Assembly: GCA_902764875.1 (NCBI GenBank)
Contig: CACWXP010000004.1
Location: forward strand, 1 to 64,000
Length of the DNA: 64,000 bases
Source: an uncultured Eubacteriales bacterium
Lineage (GTDB): Bacteria > Bacillota > Clostridia > Christensenellales > Aristaeellaceae
Direction: 5' to 3'
The position numbers were made by a program, and so were the translations under genes. Every line of letters begins with the position of its first letter. Positions within the stretch are counted from its first letter, which is position 1. Positions 9,730 to 18,099 of the stretch are shown here, piece after piece. The notes under the pieces were generated by a model, which was not told the origin of the DNA, made no database searches, and saw only the letters and a program-made list of their open reading frames with translations.

Positions 9730-10257
9730 TTATTCCGCGGTCACCGGCTGAATGGAGGCGATGATCACGCTGGCCGCCATGTTGGCTTCTTCAGAGTCGA
9801 TGGGAGCGATCGCGACTTCCAGAATATAGCCGGCTTCGGTAGCGAAAGCAACGCAGCCGGTTTTCTGCTCAGCCAGCGTATAGGTAATGCAGGGAAGACC
9901 GTTCACGGTTCCGTCTTCGATCTCGGTGCCGCCGGCCTTTTCAACCTCTTCCTTGTAAGCAGCCAGGTCCGCGCCCTTCATGTCCACATAGCACACGGCG
10001 ACAGCGCCTTCAGAGCCGTCCGTAGGCGTGAAGTATCCGATGTACTCTTCACCGGGCAGTTCAGCGGGAGCCAGACCTTCGGGAATCCAGATCGCCATGG
10101 CAATCTGATCAAAGGTGTAGAACTGGCCGGCCACGTTTCCGGCTTCCACCATGGGAGCAACCTGTTCCCAGGTGATTTCGTTCGTAGCGGTCTCAGCCAT
10201 GGCGGCGCAGCCGCACAGCAGGCACAAGGCCAGGACCAGAGCAAACAGTTTCTTCAT
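9730..10257 (-). CDS. Small secreted protein of unknown function
   Basis: A 175-residue protein starting MKKLFALVLALCLLCGC, a signal peptide. The Cys at 15 or 17 gives only a weak lipobox match, and cleavage after AMA by signal peptidase I is equally likely. The mature part is acidic and holds four Cys residues; I recognise no catalytic motif. The start is set by AGAGGAAG upstream; the longer open frame has no ribosome site. It is monocistronic, with a strong terminator behind it. The same leader style recurs in several secreted proteins of this window, which suggests a lineage-specific family of exported proteins. Confidence 0.65.
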   Translation of the reverse strand: MKKLFALVLALCLLCGCAAMAETATNEITWEQVAPMVEAGNVAGQFYTFDQIAMAIWIPEGLAPAELPGEEYIGYFTPTDGSEGAVAVCYVDMKGADLAAYKEEVEKAGGTEIEDGTVNGLPCITYTLAEQKTGCVAFATEAGYILEVAIAPIDSEEANMAASVIIASIQPVTAE

Positions 10258-10385
10258 ATTCTTCCTCTTTTCTTCTGGAGAATCTTCGTCTCTCCGGTTA
10301 TCAGTATCGGCCTGCTTTCGCAGAGCCTTCGAGATTATACCGAATGTGTCCCGCAAAGTCAACAAAATTCTGCGTCCGTTGTCCT

Positions 10386-10988
10386 TTATTCCGCGCTGCC
10401 TTTGGCGGCGGGGGATTCGGGTTCCGGGGCGGACGCGGGCTCTTCGCTCACGCGCAGAATCGGCACGGAACCGACGGAAGCGGCATAGGCGCTGTGGAAA
10501 GTGGTGGCGGCAGGATTGCTCTCCGGCATACTGTCCGCCTGTTCCTTCAGGTCGTTCAGAATCTCCTGGTTGGAAGGAGCAGCTTCCGGAGCCGCGGTCG
10601 CCTTCTCGACGATCTGGCGGGCCATCTGCTCGGCCTCCGCCTGAGTCTTCGGCGCGTTCTGCGCCCGGGCCTTGCTGATCTCGGTCTGGATGGACTTCAC
10701 CGCGCTGACAGCGCCGTTTTTCACGTTCTGGGCGGCCTTGCGGATCCGTTCCTCAAGTTCCTTGTCGTCCATGTCTTCGCTCTCAAAGCGGAACTGATAG
10801 CCCATCAGCAGGGCCGCGACGGTGCCGATAATCGTTACATGCGGCGAAAAGATCAGCGCGAAAAGGCCGAAAATGCTCGATACGTTGATGATCGGCTTTC
10901 CCTTCTTGTCCACTTTCACACGGAAATGGTACAGCTTCTGCAGGAAGCTCTTCGCCTTTTCGCCCGCGTTCGGATTGTTGTTCTCCAT
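10386..10988 (-). CDS. DUF4342-like domain protein
   Basis: A 200-residue protein. Residues 20-75 (FRVKVDKKGKPIINVSSIFG, then a hydrophobic stretch FALIFSPHVTIIGTVAALLM) resemble DUF4342, a family with a short beta segment and a hydrophobic hairpin, often in proteins with UBA/TS-N-like domains. Residues 80-200 are charged, helix-rich and Ala/Pro/Glu-rich, probably a partly disordered tail. The start is set by GAGGAGGAG eight bases upstream. Function is unknown. It sits alone between a small secreted protein and glycogen synthase, with no clear operon. Confidence 0.6.
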   Translation of the reverse strand: MENNNPNAGEKAKSFLQKLYHFRVKVDKKGKPIINVSSIFGLFALIFSPHVTIIGTVAALLMGYQFRFESEDMDDKELEERIRKAAQNVKNGAVSAVKSIQTEISKARAQNAPKTQAEAEQMARQIVEKATAAPEAAPSNQEILNDLKEQADSMPESNPAATTFHSAYAASVGSVPILRVSEEPASAPEPESPAAKGSAE

Positions 10989-11114
10989 CTTCTTCTCCTC
11001 CTCACTGTGGCGAATGATCGCCACTTGACGCTGATTGGCTGCCGCCCTGCGGGCGGCAGATTGGTTTCCCTTTAAAAAGGATGAAACCAGCATACACCCA
11101 ATTGCCGGAAAAAA

Positions 11115-11161
11115 GAAGAGCGAAACCGGAAAAAAACAGGGGGTTATTTCTCCGGTTTCGC
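11115..11161 (-). terminator. Rho-independent terminator after glycogen synthase
   Basis: GCGAAACCGGA (11120-11130) pairs perfectly with TCCGGTTTCGC (11151-11161) across a 20-base loop. On the minus strand the stem is followed by a T-rich tract. It lies 54 bases past the stop of the glycogen synthase gene. Confidence 0.75.
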
Positions 11162-11215
11162 CAATTTGGGGGGATTTATATCATTTTCGGGGAATTCTGC
11201 CTTTTCCGAAGGTCT

Positions 11216-12685
11216 TTATGCCATCAGTTCCTTATAGAACTCCAGATACTGCTTCGCGGACTGCTCCCAGGAAACGTCCTTCATCATATCCCGTTTCACC
11301 ATGGCGTCCCACTTCTGCCGGTCGCCGAAGAACAGATCCTTCGCGCTGTCGACAGCCTTCAGTAGCTGGTCGGGCTTATAGGTAACAAAGGTAAAGCCGT
11401 TTCCTTCCTGCGTTTCCTCGTCATAGGGCAGCACGGTGTCCTTCAGGCCGCCGGTCTCCCGGACGATCGGGATCGTGCCGTAGCGCATGGCGATCAGCTG
11501 GGTCAGGCCGCAGGGCTCAAACAGGCTGGGTACCAGGAAGGCGTCGGTGCCGGCGTAGATCCGGTGGGCCAGGCCCTCGTTGTAGGAAATATAGGCGCAG
11601 ACATCGCCCGGATACTTCTCTTCATAATAACGGAAGGCGTTTTCATACCGCGGGTCGCCTGTGCCCAGAACGATGACCTGGGTTCTGCCGTCCATGATCT
11701 CCGGCATGATGGCGTCCACAAGATCCAGCCCCTTCTGGTCCGTCAGGCGGGAAACAAGACCGATCATGATCTTGCTGCCGTCATCCCGGGACAGGCCCAG
11801 CTGTTCCCGCAACGCTTCCTTGTTCTCCCACTTCTTCTCCAGCACGTCGGTCACATCGTAGGGCGCCGCCAGGAGCTTGTCCGTGCTGCTGTTCCAGATG
11901 TCGGTATCAATGCCGTTCACGATGCCCTTCATCCGGGTGGAATGATACCGCAGATGGGCGTCGAGACGCTCGCCGTATTCGGGCGTCTGGATCTCTTTGG
12001 CATAGGTGGCGCTGACGGTGGTAATGGCGTCGGCATAGGCCAGGCCGCCCTTGAACATGTTCGCCTCGTCATCCGCCTGCTTCAGCACGGGATAATCGAA
12101 CAGGCCGTCAGACAGGCCGGACCAGTACTTCAGGTGCTGAATGCCGCAGATGCCCTGGAACCGCAGGTTGTGAATCGTCAGCATGCTCTTGCTCTTCTTC
12201 AGATCGCAGTTCCAGAACTTGGTCTTCAGGTACAGCGGAACCAGCGCCGCCTGCCAGTCGTGGCAGTGGATGACGTCCGGAATCCATTCCAGATAGTTCA
12301 GCGCCGCCAGCGAAGCCTTGGAGAAATAGCAGTACTTCGGAATATCCTCCCAGAGGCCCGTATAGGGATTGCCCCAGTCGAAGAATTCACGGTTGTCGAT
12401 GAAGTCGTAGATGACGCCGTCCATCTCCAGCTCCATGATGCCGACATAGAAGGTTCTCCCTTCCAGGGTCAGGTCCATCATGAAGGAACCCTTGTACTGC
12501 ATCTTCTGCTTGTACTGATCCTTGATGCAGGCATACAGCGGGAGAATCACCCGGCATTCACAGCCTTCACGGATCAGGGCCCGGGGCAGCGCGTACATTA
12601 CGTCCCCCAGTCCGCCGGTTTTCACAAACGGATAACATTCAGAACCTACAAAGGCGACCTTGCAAACCGTTTCCTGTTTTTTCAT
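11216..12685 (-). CDS. glgA: Glycogen synthase (ADP-glucose, GT5)
   Basis: A 489-residue GT5 glycosyltransferase that extends alpha-1,4-glucan chains from ADP-glucose. The N-terminal KTGGLGDV at residues 22-29 is the glucosyl-donor loop typical of GlgA. The C-terminal half holds GLVSRLTDQKGLDL and the FEPCGLTQLIAMRYG motif with the catalytic-pocket Glu. Length matches bacterial GlgA (about 480). The start has GGGAGG nine bases upstream. No glgB, glgC or glgP gene accompanies it here, so the rest of the pathway is elsewhere. A terminator follows and the gene seems transcribed alone. Confidence 0.95.
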   Translation of the reverse strand: MKKQETVCKVAFVGSECYPFVKTGGLGDVMYALPRALIREGCECRVILPLYACIKDQYKQKMQYKGSFMMDLTLEGRTFYVGIMELEMDGVIYDFIDNREFFDWGNPYTGLWEDIPKYCYFSKASLAALNYLEWIPDVIHCHDWQAALVPLYLKTKFWNCDLKKSKSMLTIHNLRFQGICGIQHLKYWSGLSDGLFDYPVLKQADDEANMFKGGLAYADAITTVSATYAKEIQTPEYGERLDAHLRYHSTRMKGIVNGIDTDIWNSSTDKLLAAPYDVTDVLEKKWENKEALREQLGLSRDDGSKIMIGLVSRLTDQKGLDLVDAIMPEIMDGRTQVIVLGTGDPRYENAFRYYEEKYPGDVCAYISYNEGLAHRIYAGTDAFLVPSLFEPCGLTQLIAMRYGTIPIVRETGGLKDTVLPYDEETQEGNGFTFVTYKPDQLLKAVDSAKDLFFGDRQKWDAMVKRDMMKDVSWEQSAKQYLEFYKELMA

Positions 12686-12798
12686 TCCGATTCCTCCCCG
12701 TATGACCGGCTTTCGCCGTTTTTGATGGCTTTTCAGAAAAGAACGTCCGTTGACACTTTTATCTTACCATATCTTCCGGCGGTTTTCCACCGGTTTTT

Positions 12799-13662
12799 TC
12801 AGGATTTTTGTTCCGGTTGTGGAGCAAAGAAACGCTGCTGGGCGTCGGCGAAATGTGCCTCGAACTTTGCCTTGGCTTCCTGGGAAACCTTTTTCAGGGG
12901 CATCAGCAGGTCGTAGGCATGGAACCACTCCTCCGGATAGGCGTCCATTTCCGCCTCAACCCCGGCGGCTTTCAGGTGCTCCACATAGTCCGCCGTTTCC
13001 TGATAGAAGGGTTCTCCCCGTCCCACATAGGTATAGCACGGCGGCAGGCCGGAATAATCCGTCCGCCGGGCCGGCGCCGCGTAGTAACTGACCAGGTCCG
13101 TACCCCAGGATTCCCGCAGGTAGCGCTTCCAGGCCTTATGATTCTTCTTTGTGTTCCAGTTCCGCTGGTGATTGTCCCGGGAGGATTCCGTGTCCCTGTC
13201 GTCCAGCATGGGATACAGCGGCATCTGGTAGGCGATATTCACTTCTTCCTGATCCTTCGCCAGCATGCACAGCGCCGCGCACATGCCGCCGCCGGCGCTC
13301 TCCCCGCCGACCATGATCTGGTCCTCCCGGATGCCGAGTTCATTAGCGTGGTTTTTCATATAAAGCAGCGCGGCATAGCAGTCCTGCAGACCCGCCGGAT
13401 AAGGATGATGTCTGCTGAGGCGGTAGTCCGGAGACACGACGATCGCGCCGAACTTCACCGTCAGCGACAGCGCCCGGGTCACATACACGTCCTTGGAGGA
13501 GCCGCTCTGGTATCCTCCGCCGTGCACCCACAGGACGCCTGTGGCTTTTCCGCCGGTTTCCCCGACAGGCCGCAGAATCCGAAGCTGGAGCATATGCTTC
13601 CCGACCCGGATCTTTCGCTTTTCCGTCAGGAAAAGATTGCGCTGGATTTTCTTTCTGCTCAT
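12799..13662 (-). CDS. Alpha/beta hydrolase, HSL-type carboxylesterase
   Basis: A 287-residue esterase/lipase of the hormone-sensitive-lipase group. The oxyanion motif HGGG follows VLWV around residue 47, and the nucleophile elbow is GESAGGG near residue 118. A His near the C-terminus (EWFHAYD) is the likely catalytic His, and an acidic residue lies about 30 positions before it. There is no signal peptide, so it acts in the cytoplasm. The substrate cannot be told; short acyl esters are usual for this group. It is 26 bases upstream of a GT4 glycosyltransferase and may share its transcript. Confidence 0.85.
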   Translation of the reverse strand: MSRKKIQRNLFLTEKRKIRVGKHMLQLRILRPVGETGGKATGVLWVHGGGYQSGSSKDVYVTRALSLTVKFGAIVVSPDYRLSRHHPYPAGLQDCYAALLYMKNHANELGIREDQIMVGGESAGGGMCAALCMLAKDQEEVNIAYQMPLYPMLDDRDTESSRDNHQRNWNTKKNHKAWKRYLRESWGTDLVSYYAAPARRTDYSGLPPCYTYVGRGEPFYQETADYVEHLKAAGVEAEMDAYPEEWFHAYDLLMPLKKVSQEAKAKFEAHFADAQQRFFAPQPEQKS

Positions 13663-13688
13663 GAACCGTGTTCCTTTTATCCAAAGAA

Positions 13689-14876
13689 TCAGACCAGCCG
13701 TCTGCGCTTGTTCTTCAGTTTTCCTTCTTTTCCGAGGGCCACCAGGCGCTCATACCGCTCCACAGCGGTCTCCAGCACCCTGCTCCAGGGCACGGGGATC
13801 GTCTCCTTCGCCGTTTCCCCGATGCGGTTCCGCTTTTCCGGATCCTCCAGAATGCCCCGGATCACCCGGGCCAGATCCTGCGGATCGTTTTCACAAAGGT
13901 AACCGTTCTCCCCGTCCCGGATGATCTCCGCGGCAGTGCTTCCCCGAACCATAACCGAGGGCGTACCCATCACCGCCGCCTCCCGGACGACCATCGGCGC
14001 GGCGTCGTACAGCGAGGGGAAGGCAAACACGGCAGCCCGGGTATAGAGCCCGTCAAGCAGGGAGCTGTCCGTAATATGCCCCAGCATCTGGGCCCGGTCC
14101 TGGATATTGAGCTCGTCCAGTTTTTGCTGGATTCCGTTCATGTCCATGCCCTGCCCTGCCAGCAGCAGACGGAAAACCTGCCCCTGCTTCTTCAGTTCGG
14201 CGCAGGCTTCCAGCACCGTCAGGATATTCTTTTTCCAATCCATCTGGCCCACGAACAGGATCACCGGATCGTCCCCCAGCGAGAACCGGCGGGTGACTTC
14301 CTCCACGTCCGACGGACGGACGGTGCGCATCGTTGCGCCGTTGGGCATCACCTGAACCTCGCCTTCATAGCCGTAGCTCTTCAGCACGTCCGCGGTGTTG
14401 CGCCCGACAGCCCACACCTCGTCGCAACGGTTGTAGAAATTCACGACGAATTTCGTCAGCATCCGGGCGACGGACTCGGATTTCGTGGTCTTCAGGAAAT
14501 CGTCGTAGTATTTGGAATGAAAAGTAGCCACCAGGGGAAGCTTCCGGACCGCGGCCAGGCGCAGGGCCTCGGAACCTGCGTGGAACGGACTGTGAGCATG
14601 CACGATATCCAGCTCCACCATGCGGATCCGCTTGCGGTAATGGGCATCGAGCATGGCCTCGCCGAAGCGGTACTGTTTCAGCCCGGGCACAGGGGAAGCC
14701 ATAAAGTCCAGCAGCTCATAAGGAAGCCCGCCCCGGGAGCCTGTGTCATACATCGGCGCGACCACTGTGACCTGGTGTCCCATGGCCGTCAGGGTTTCCG
14801 CATAAGCCTGTACCACACGGCCCACCCCGTCAACCACCGGCAGAAAGGTATCGCTAAACTGTCCGATCTTCAGCAT
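13689..14876 (-). CDS. GT4-family glycosyltransferase
   Basis: A 395-residue retaining glycosyltransferase. The N-terminal acceptor domain begins MLKIGQFSDTFLPVVDGVGR, as in diacylglycerol glucosyltransferases and mannosyltransferases of family GT4. The donor domain shows VILFVGQMDWKKN and the nucleotide-sugar motif around SLYDAAPMVVREAAVMGTP. The start used here has GGGGAG nine bases before it; the longer frame upstream has no ribosome site and crosses the divergent promoter. The gene before it on the other strand encodes a NusG-II protein. A role in glycolipid synthesis for membrane or lipoteichoic acid anchoring is plausible but not shown. Confidence 0.85.
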   Translation of the reverse strand: MLKIGQFSDTFLPVVDGVGRVVQAYAETLTAMGHQVTVVAPMYDTGSRGGLPYELLDFMASPVPGLKQYRFGEAMLDAHYRKRIRMVELDIVHAHSPFHAGSEALRLAAVRKLPLVATFHSKYYDDFLKTTKSESVARMLTKFVVNFYNRCDEVWAVGRNTADVLKSYGYEGEVQVMPNGATMRTVRPSDVEEVTRRFSLGDDPVILFVGQMDWKKNILTVLEACAELKKQGQVFRLLLAGQGMDMNGIQQKLDELNIQDRAQMLGHITDSSLLDGLYTRAAVFAFPSLYDAAPMVVREAAVMGTPSVMVRGSTAAEIIRDGENGYLCENDPQDLARVIRGILEDPEKRNRIGETAKETIPVPWSRVLETAVERYERLVALGKEGKLKNKRRRLV

Positions 14877-14964
14877 GACTGAACGCTCCCCTGATCCACT
14901 GTTTGATATACCTGATATTATCTCATGAAAGCCGGAAAAAAGCAAACGGGGCATATGGCTCCGG

Positions 14965-14993
14965 TTGCGTTTCATCCTGCTTTGTGCTACCAT
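14965..14993 (+). promoter_or_regulatory. Probable promoter of NusG-II/yitT pair
   Basis: TTGCGT (14965-14970), a 17-base spacer and TACCAT (14988-14993) form a moderate sigma-A type promoter 35 bases before the GTG start of the NusG-II gene. Confidence 0.4.
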
Positions 14994-15027
14994 TTCGGCA
15001 GCTGAGAATCCCGGAGGTGCAAAGAGT

Positions 15028-15447
15028 GTGAAGAAAAGGGTCTGGATCGCGGTCCTTCTTCTGGCTGCCGCCGCGGCGGTGCTTTGCTTTGTGCTGCTCC
15101 GGCCGGGAGCGAAGACTGCCGGAACGCAGATTCTGCTCGACGGGGAAGCCCTCTCTGATCCGGTGCTTTCCCCTGATTCAAAGGATTTGCGGGTAATCCT
15201 GACCCTGGACGGGAAGGAGATCGCGAATCTTCCTTTTGAGGAAGCGCATACGGTCAAAGTGATCCAGGAAAACGGCGACGAAAACTCCCTGGTGCTCACC
15301 GGGGACCGGGTCTATATGGAAAGCGCCAACTGCGAGGGGCAGGACTGTGTGAAGATGGAGGCGGTCACCCGGGACAACCTGGAAACCCGGGTGATGTTCG
15401 GAATGATCATCTGCCTGCCCCACAGGCTTTCGGTTGAAGTGCGATAA
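15028..15447 (+). CDS. NusG domain II-like membrane-anchored protein
   Basis: A 139-residue protein with one N-terminal transmembrane helix (residues 4-22) and an extracytoplasmic domain resembling NusG_II. Typical family marks are the Cys pair in CEGQDCVKM and the closing ICLPHRLSVEV. The GTG start at 15028 is chosen because GGAGG lies ten bases upstream. In Clostridia this family often sits beside RnfC-like or heptaprenyl synthase genes; here it precedes yitT by 15 bases, so the two are probably co-transcribed. The function of the family is not established. Confidence 0.85.
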   Translation: MKKRVWIAVLLLAAAAAVLCFVLLRPGAKTAGTQILLDGEALSDPVLSPDSKDLRVILTLDGKEIANLPFEEAHTVKVIQENGDENSLVLTGDRVYMESANCEGQDCVKMEAVTRDNLETRVMFGMIICLPHRLSVEVR

Positions 15448-15462
15448 AGAGGAGCAGATCCT

Positions 15463-16353
15463 ATGAAACTCCGTATTCGGGAATCCGTGACAGAGCATAT
15501 TCATACTGTCGGCGGGAAACAGATTGCAGTCGGCTATCTGCAGATTCTGCTGGGCTGCCTGATCGGGGCGGCGGCCTATCCGGCCTTTCTGATTTCGAAC
15601 AACATTGCCCCGGGCGGCCTGACCGGCGTTGCCACGATCCTGAATTACCTGTTCGGTCTCCCCGTCGGAACGGTGTCCCTGGCGCTGAACATTCCGCTGT
15701 TCATCATCGGCTACCGGTCCATGGGCAAGATCTTTGCCTTTCGAAGCCTGATTGCCACCGTGCTCTTTTCCCTGCTGATCGATCTTCTGCCGATCCGGCC
15801 CGTGAGCCGGGATCCGCTGCTCGGCACGCTCTTCGGCGGCGTCGTACTTGGCGCGGGCCTCGGCCTGATTCTCCGGGGCGGCGCTACCACCGGCGGAACG
15901 GACATGATCGCCCGAATGGTGCACAAGAAACTGTCCTTCATTTCCGTCGGGATGTTCCTGTTTGCCATCGACTGCCTGGTGGTGCTCGGCGCCGCGGCGT
16001 TCATCGGCGTGGAGCAGGCGCTTTACGCGTTCATCAGCATCTATGTCTGCTCGAAGGTGATTGATGCCGTGATGATGGGCTTCAGCGGGAACAAGGCCTG
16101 CTTCATTATGACGGAGAAATGGGAGAAAATCACGCAGCGGCTCATGGACGAGGTCGGACGCGGTGTGACCCATCTGGAGGCGAAAGGCGCCTACCGCGGA
16201 AAACCGCAGCCGGTGGTACTTTGCGTGGTGGCCCGGCAGGAGGTCATGTCCGTCAAGCGCATCGTGCAGGAAGAGGACGAGAAAGCTTTCATGTTCATTT
16301 CCGAGGCCCATGAGGCGCTGGGCGAAGGGTTCAACAGCCTCGGCGGGGATTAA
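15463..16353 (+). CDS. YitT-family membrane protein with DUF2179 domain
   Basis: A 296-residue polytopic membrane protein. About five or six transmembrane segments span residues 20-195, with the family marks NNIAPGGLTGVATILNYLFG and GGATTGGTDMIAR. The C-terminal 85 residues form the soluble DUF2179 domain. The start has GAGGAG upstream. Its stop overlaps the end of the convergent MocR-type gene by four bases. The transported substrate of YitT proteins is not established. Confidence 0.9.
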   Translation: MKLRIRESVTEHIHTVGGKQIAVGYLQILLGCLIGAAAYPAFLISNNIAPGGLTGVATILNYLFGLPVGTVSLALNIPLFIIGYRSMGKIFAFRSLIATVLFSLLIDLLPIRPVSRDPLLGTLFGGVVLGAGLGLILRGGATTGGTDMIARMVHKKLSFISVGMFLFAIDCLVVLGAAAFIGVEQALYAFISIYVCSKVIDAVMMGFSGNKACFIMTEKWEKITQRLMDEVGRGVTHLEAKGAYRGKPQPVVLCVVARQEVMSVKRIVQEEDEKAFMFISEAHEALGEGFNSLGGD

Positions 16354-17414
16354 GGCATTTTCCGTTCCTGCCGGCGTACCCGGTTGATATGTCGTTCGAA
16401 TTCCCCGTTTTTCAGCAGTTCGGCCAGCACATACTGTTCAAAGGCGGGTACCGAGCAGGAATAGAATCCGACTTTCTCGCGAAACACGGGAACCAGCCGC
16501 TCCGGCAGCACCATATAGCCCACGCGCATGGACGGAGAAACCGTGCGGGAGAAGGTGTTGAGGTAAATTACGTTCTGCATCCGCGTGGCGGCGAAAACCG
16601 TTTCCTCAGGCTTGCGCAGGAGGGAAAACTCTGATTCATAGTCGTCCTCCACAATAAACCGGTCCGGCACGGACACCCAGCGCAGGTATTCCTGCCGCTT
16701 GGAGGCCGAGGCGGTGATGCCGGTCGGAAAGGAGCGGAAGGGCGTGATATGCAGCACGGAAGCTTTGGTGGCCTGCAGCGCTTCGGAAACAATGCCGTCT
16801 GCACCCAGCGGAAGCAAATCGCACACAACCCCCCTCGAGCGGTATACCCGCTCGATTTTTTCATAGGAAGGAGATTCGAGCCCCCAGATCCGGTCCCGGC
16901 CCAGCATTTCCACCACCAGGCCGTAAAGATACTCCGCGCCGCTGCCGATCACGATCTGTTCCTTCGTCACCCGGATGCCCCGGTTGCGGGCCAGATAGCT
17001 GCACAGGGCTTCCCGCAGCGTTTCACAGCCGGTGTTCGGCGGCTTGATCAGCAATGCTTCGCCGTAGTCCGAAAGCACCCTGCGCATCACCTTTGCCAGT
17101 GTCGGAAAGGGAAAAGTGTCGCGTCCTTCTGCCCGGGGCAGGGAAACCGCCGCGGGAAATGTCCGGGCGGAGGAAACGGAAAAGCCGTCCCCGGCCCGGT
17201 AGGTGACCCAAACGCCGCTGCGGGGCCGGGCTTCGGCGTACCCTTCTTCGCAAAGCAGTTCAATCCCGTGATCCACGGTGACTTCGCTGAGGCCCCGGTC
17301 CCGCGCCAGGGACCGCCGGGAGGGCAGCCGCGTTCCGGCGGGGCGGATGTCCGTCAGGATTTCCTCCCGCAGGGATTCATACAGGGCCAGATAGGCCGGT
17401 TTGGTGGTTCTCAT
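16350..17414 (-). CDS. MocR-type regulator (GntR HTH + aminotransferase fold), short form
   Basis: A 354-residue protein. Residues 1-75 are a GntR winged helix (LPSRRSLARDRGLSEVTVDH). Residues 90-354 are a type I aminotransferase fold used by MocR regulators to sense pyridoxal phosphate. Two features are odd. The usual PLP-binding Lys in the text NTFSxT is Arg here (NTFSRTVSPSMRVGY, Arg about 290). The protein stops at HINRVRRQERKMP, where family members usually continue for about 90 residues. It overlaps the convergent yitT gene by four bases. The start ATG is 16 bases from an AAAGGAG, an unusually long spacing. It is divergent from an ECF S component, probably its target. Confidence 0.85.
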   Translation of the reverse strand: MRTTKPAYLALYESLREEILTDIRPAGTRLPSRRSLARDRGLSEVTVDHGIELLCEEGYAEARPRSGVWVTYRAGDGFSVSSARTFPAAVSLPRAEGRDTFPFPTLAKVMRRVLSDYGEALLIKPPNTGCETLREALCSYLARNRGIRVTKEQIVIGSGAEYLYGLVVEMLGRDRIWGLESPSYEKIERVYRSRGVVCDLLPLGADGIVSEALQATKASVLHITPFRSFPTGITASASKRQEYLRWVSVPDRFIVEDDYESEFSLLRKPEETVFAATRMQNVIYLNTFSRTVSPSMRVGYMVLPERLVPVFREKVGFYSCSVPAFEQYVLAELLKNGEFERHINRVRRQERKMP

Positions 17415-17508
17415 CTGGTATGATAAAAATCTCCTTTTCTGGTACTTTTAATATAACCAATCGAAGCATATACTCTTTTCCAACGAAAGTCAAGGGGAGA
17501 TGAGCTGT
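17415..17508. promoter_or_regulatory. Divergent control region with CTGGTA direct repeats
   Basis: This short region separates the MocR-type gene from the ECF S component. CTGGTA occurs at 17415-17420 and again at 17439-17444, 24 bases apart, and an opposite-facing half (AACCA) lies at 17455-17459. MocR/PdxR regulators commonly bind direct repeats of this sort between divergent genes. The first copy directly abuts the regulator's start codon, which would fit autoregulation. This is inference from spacing and context. Confidence 0.4.
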
Positions 17509-18099
17509 ATGAATTCCGGCAAGAACCAACTGACCCGAATTGTTTTCGGCGCCGTGATGGCCGCCATTATCTGCGTGATCACCCTGTTCCGGATCCCGCT
17601 GGGGCAGAGCAAGGTGCATTTTGCCAACGCCATGTGCCTGCTGGCGGGGCTTCTGCTTGGGCCGGTGACCGGCGGCCTTTCCGCGGGCCTGGGTTCCGCG
17701 CTGTACGATGTGCTTTTCGGCGGTTATGATTTTCTGAACGCCGCGATCACCTTTGTCAGCAAGTTCGCCATGGCCTGGGTGACGGCGATGATCTACGGCG
17801 CATGGAAAAAGAAGCACGGGGATCCGGAATGGAAGGAAACCGTGCTTCCGCTGGTGCTCAGCTGCGTCGCGGGCGCGCTGACCTATGTGGCGCTGTATAT
17901 GCTGAAAACCTGGATTTTCAAAATGTGGGTGGAGCCGATTCCGGCCGACACCATCCCCTCCGTGCTGGTTGCGAAGCTGGTGCCGTCCCTGATCAACGCC
18001 GCCTTTGCCATCGTGGTTGCGCCGATCTTCTACCACGCGGTGCTCCCGGCGCTGAAATCCACCGGCGTCTATAAACAGCTGGCAGGCGCGGCAAAGTAA
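17509..18099 (+). CDS. ECF transporter S component
   Basis: A 196-residue integral membrane protein with about six hydrophobic segments, of the substrate-binding S-component type of energy-coupling-factor transporters. Family-like features are the N-terminal MAAIICVITLFRIPLGQ and the loop text GPVTGGLSAGLGSALYD. The ATG at 17509 is chosen because GGGGAG lies nine bases upstream; the ATG nine bases earlier directly abuts that motif. No EcfA or EcfT genes are nearby, so it presumably uses a shared module. Its divergent partner is a PLP-fold regulator, which makes a vitamin B6 compound a plausible substrate; this is inference. Confidence 0.85.
   Translation: MNSGKNQLTRIVFGAVMAAIICVITLFRIPLGQSKVHFANAMCLLAGLLLGPVTGGLSAGLGSALYDVLFGGYDFLNAAITFVSKFAMAWVTAMIYGAWKKKHGDPEWKETVLPLVLSCVAGALTYVALYMLKTWIFKMWVEPIPADTIPSVLVAKLVPSLINAAFAIVVAPIFYHAVLPALKSTGVYKQLAGAAK

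Noticed and set aside
12749-12780. Plus-strand promoter (TTGACA) between glycogen synthase and the esterase
   Set aside because: There is no good -10 at the right distance and no plus-strand gene follows.
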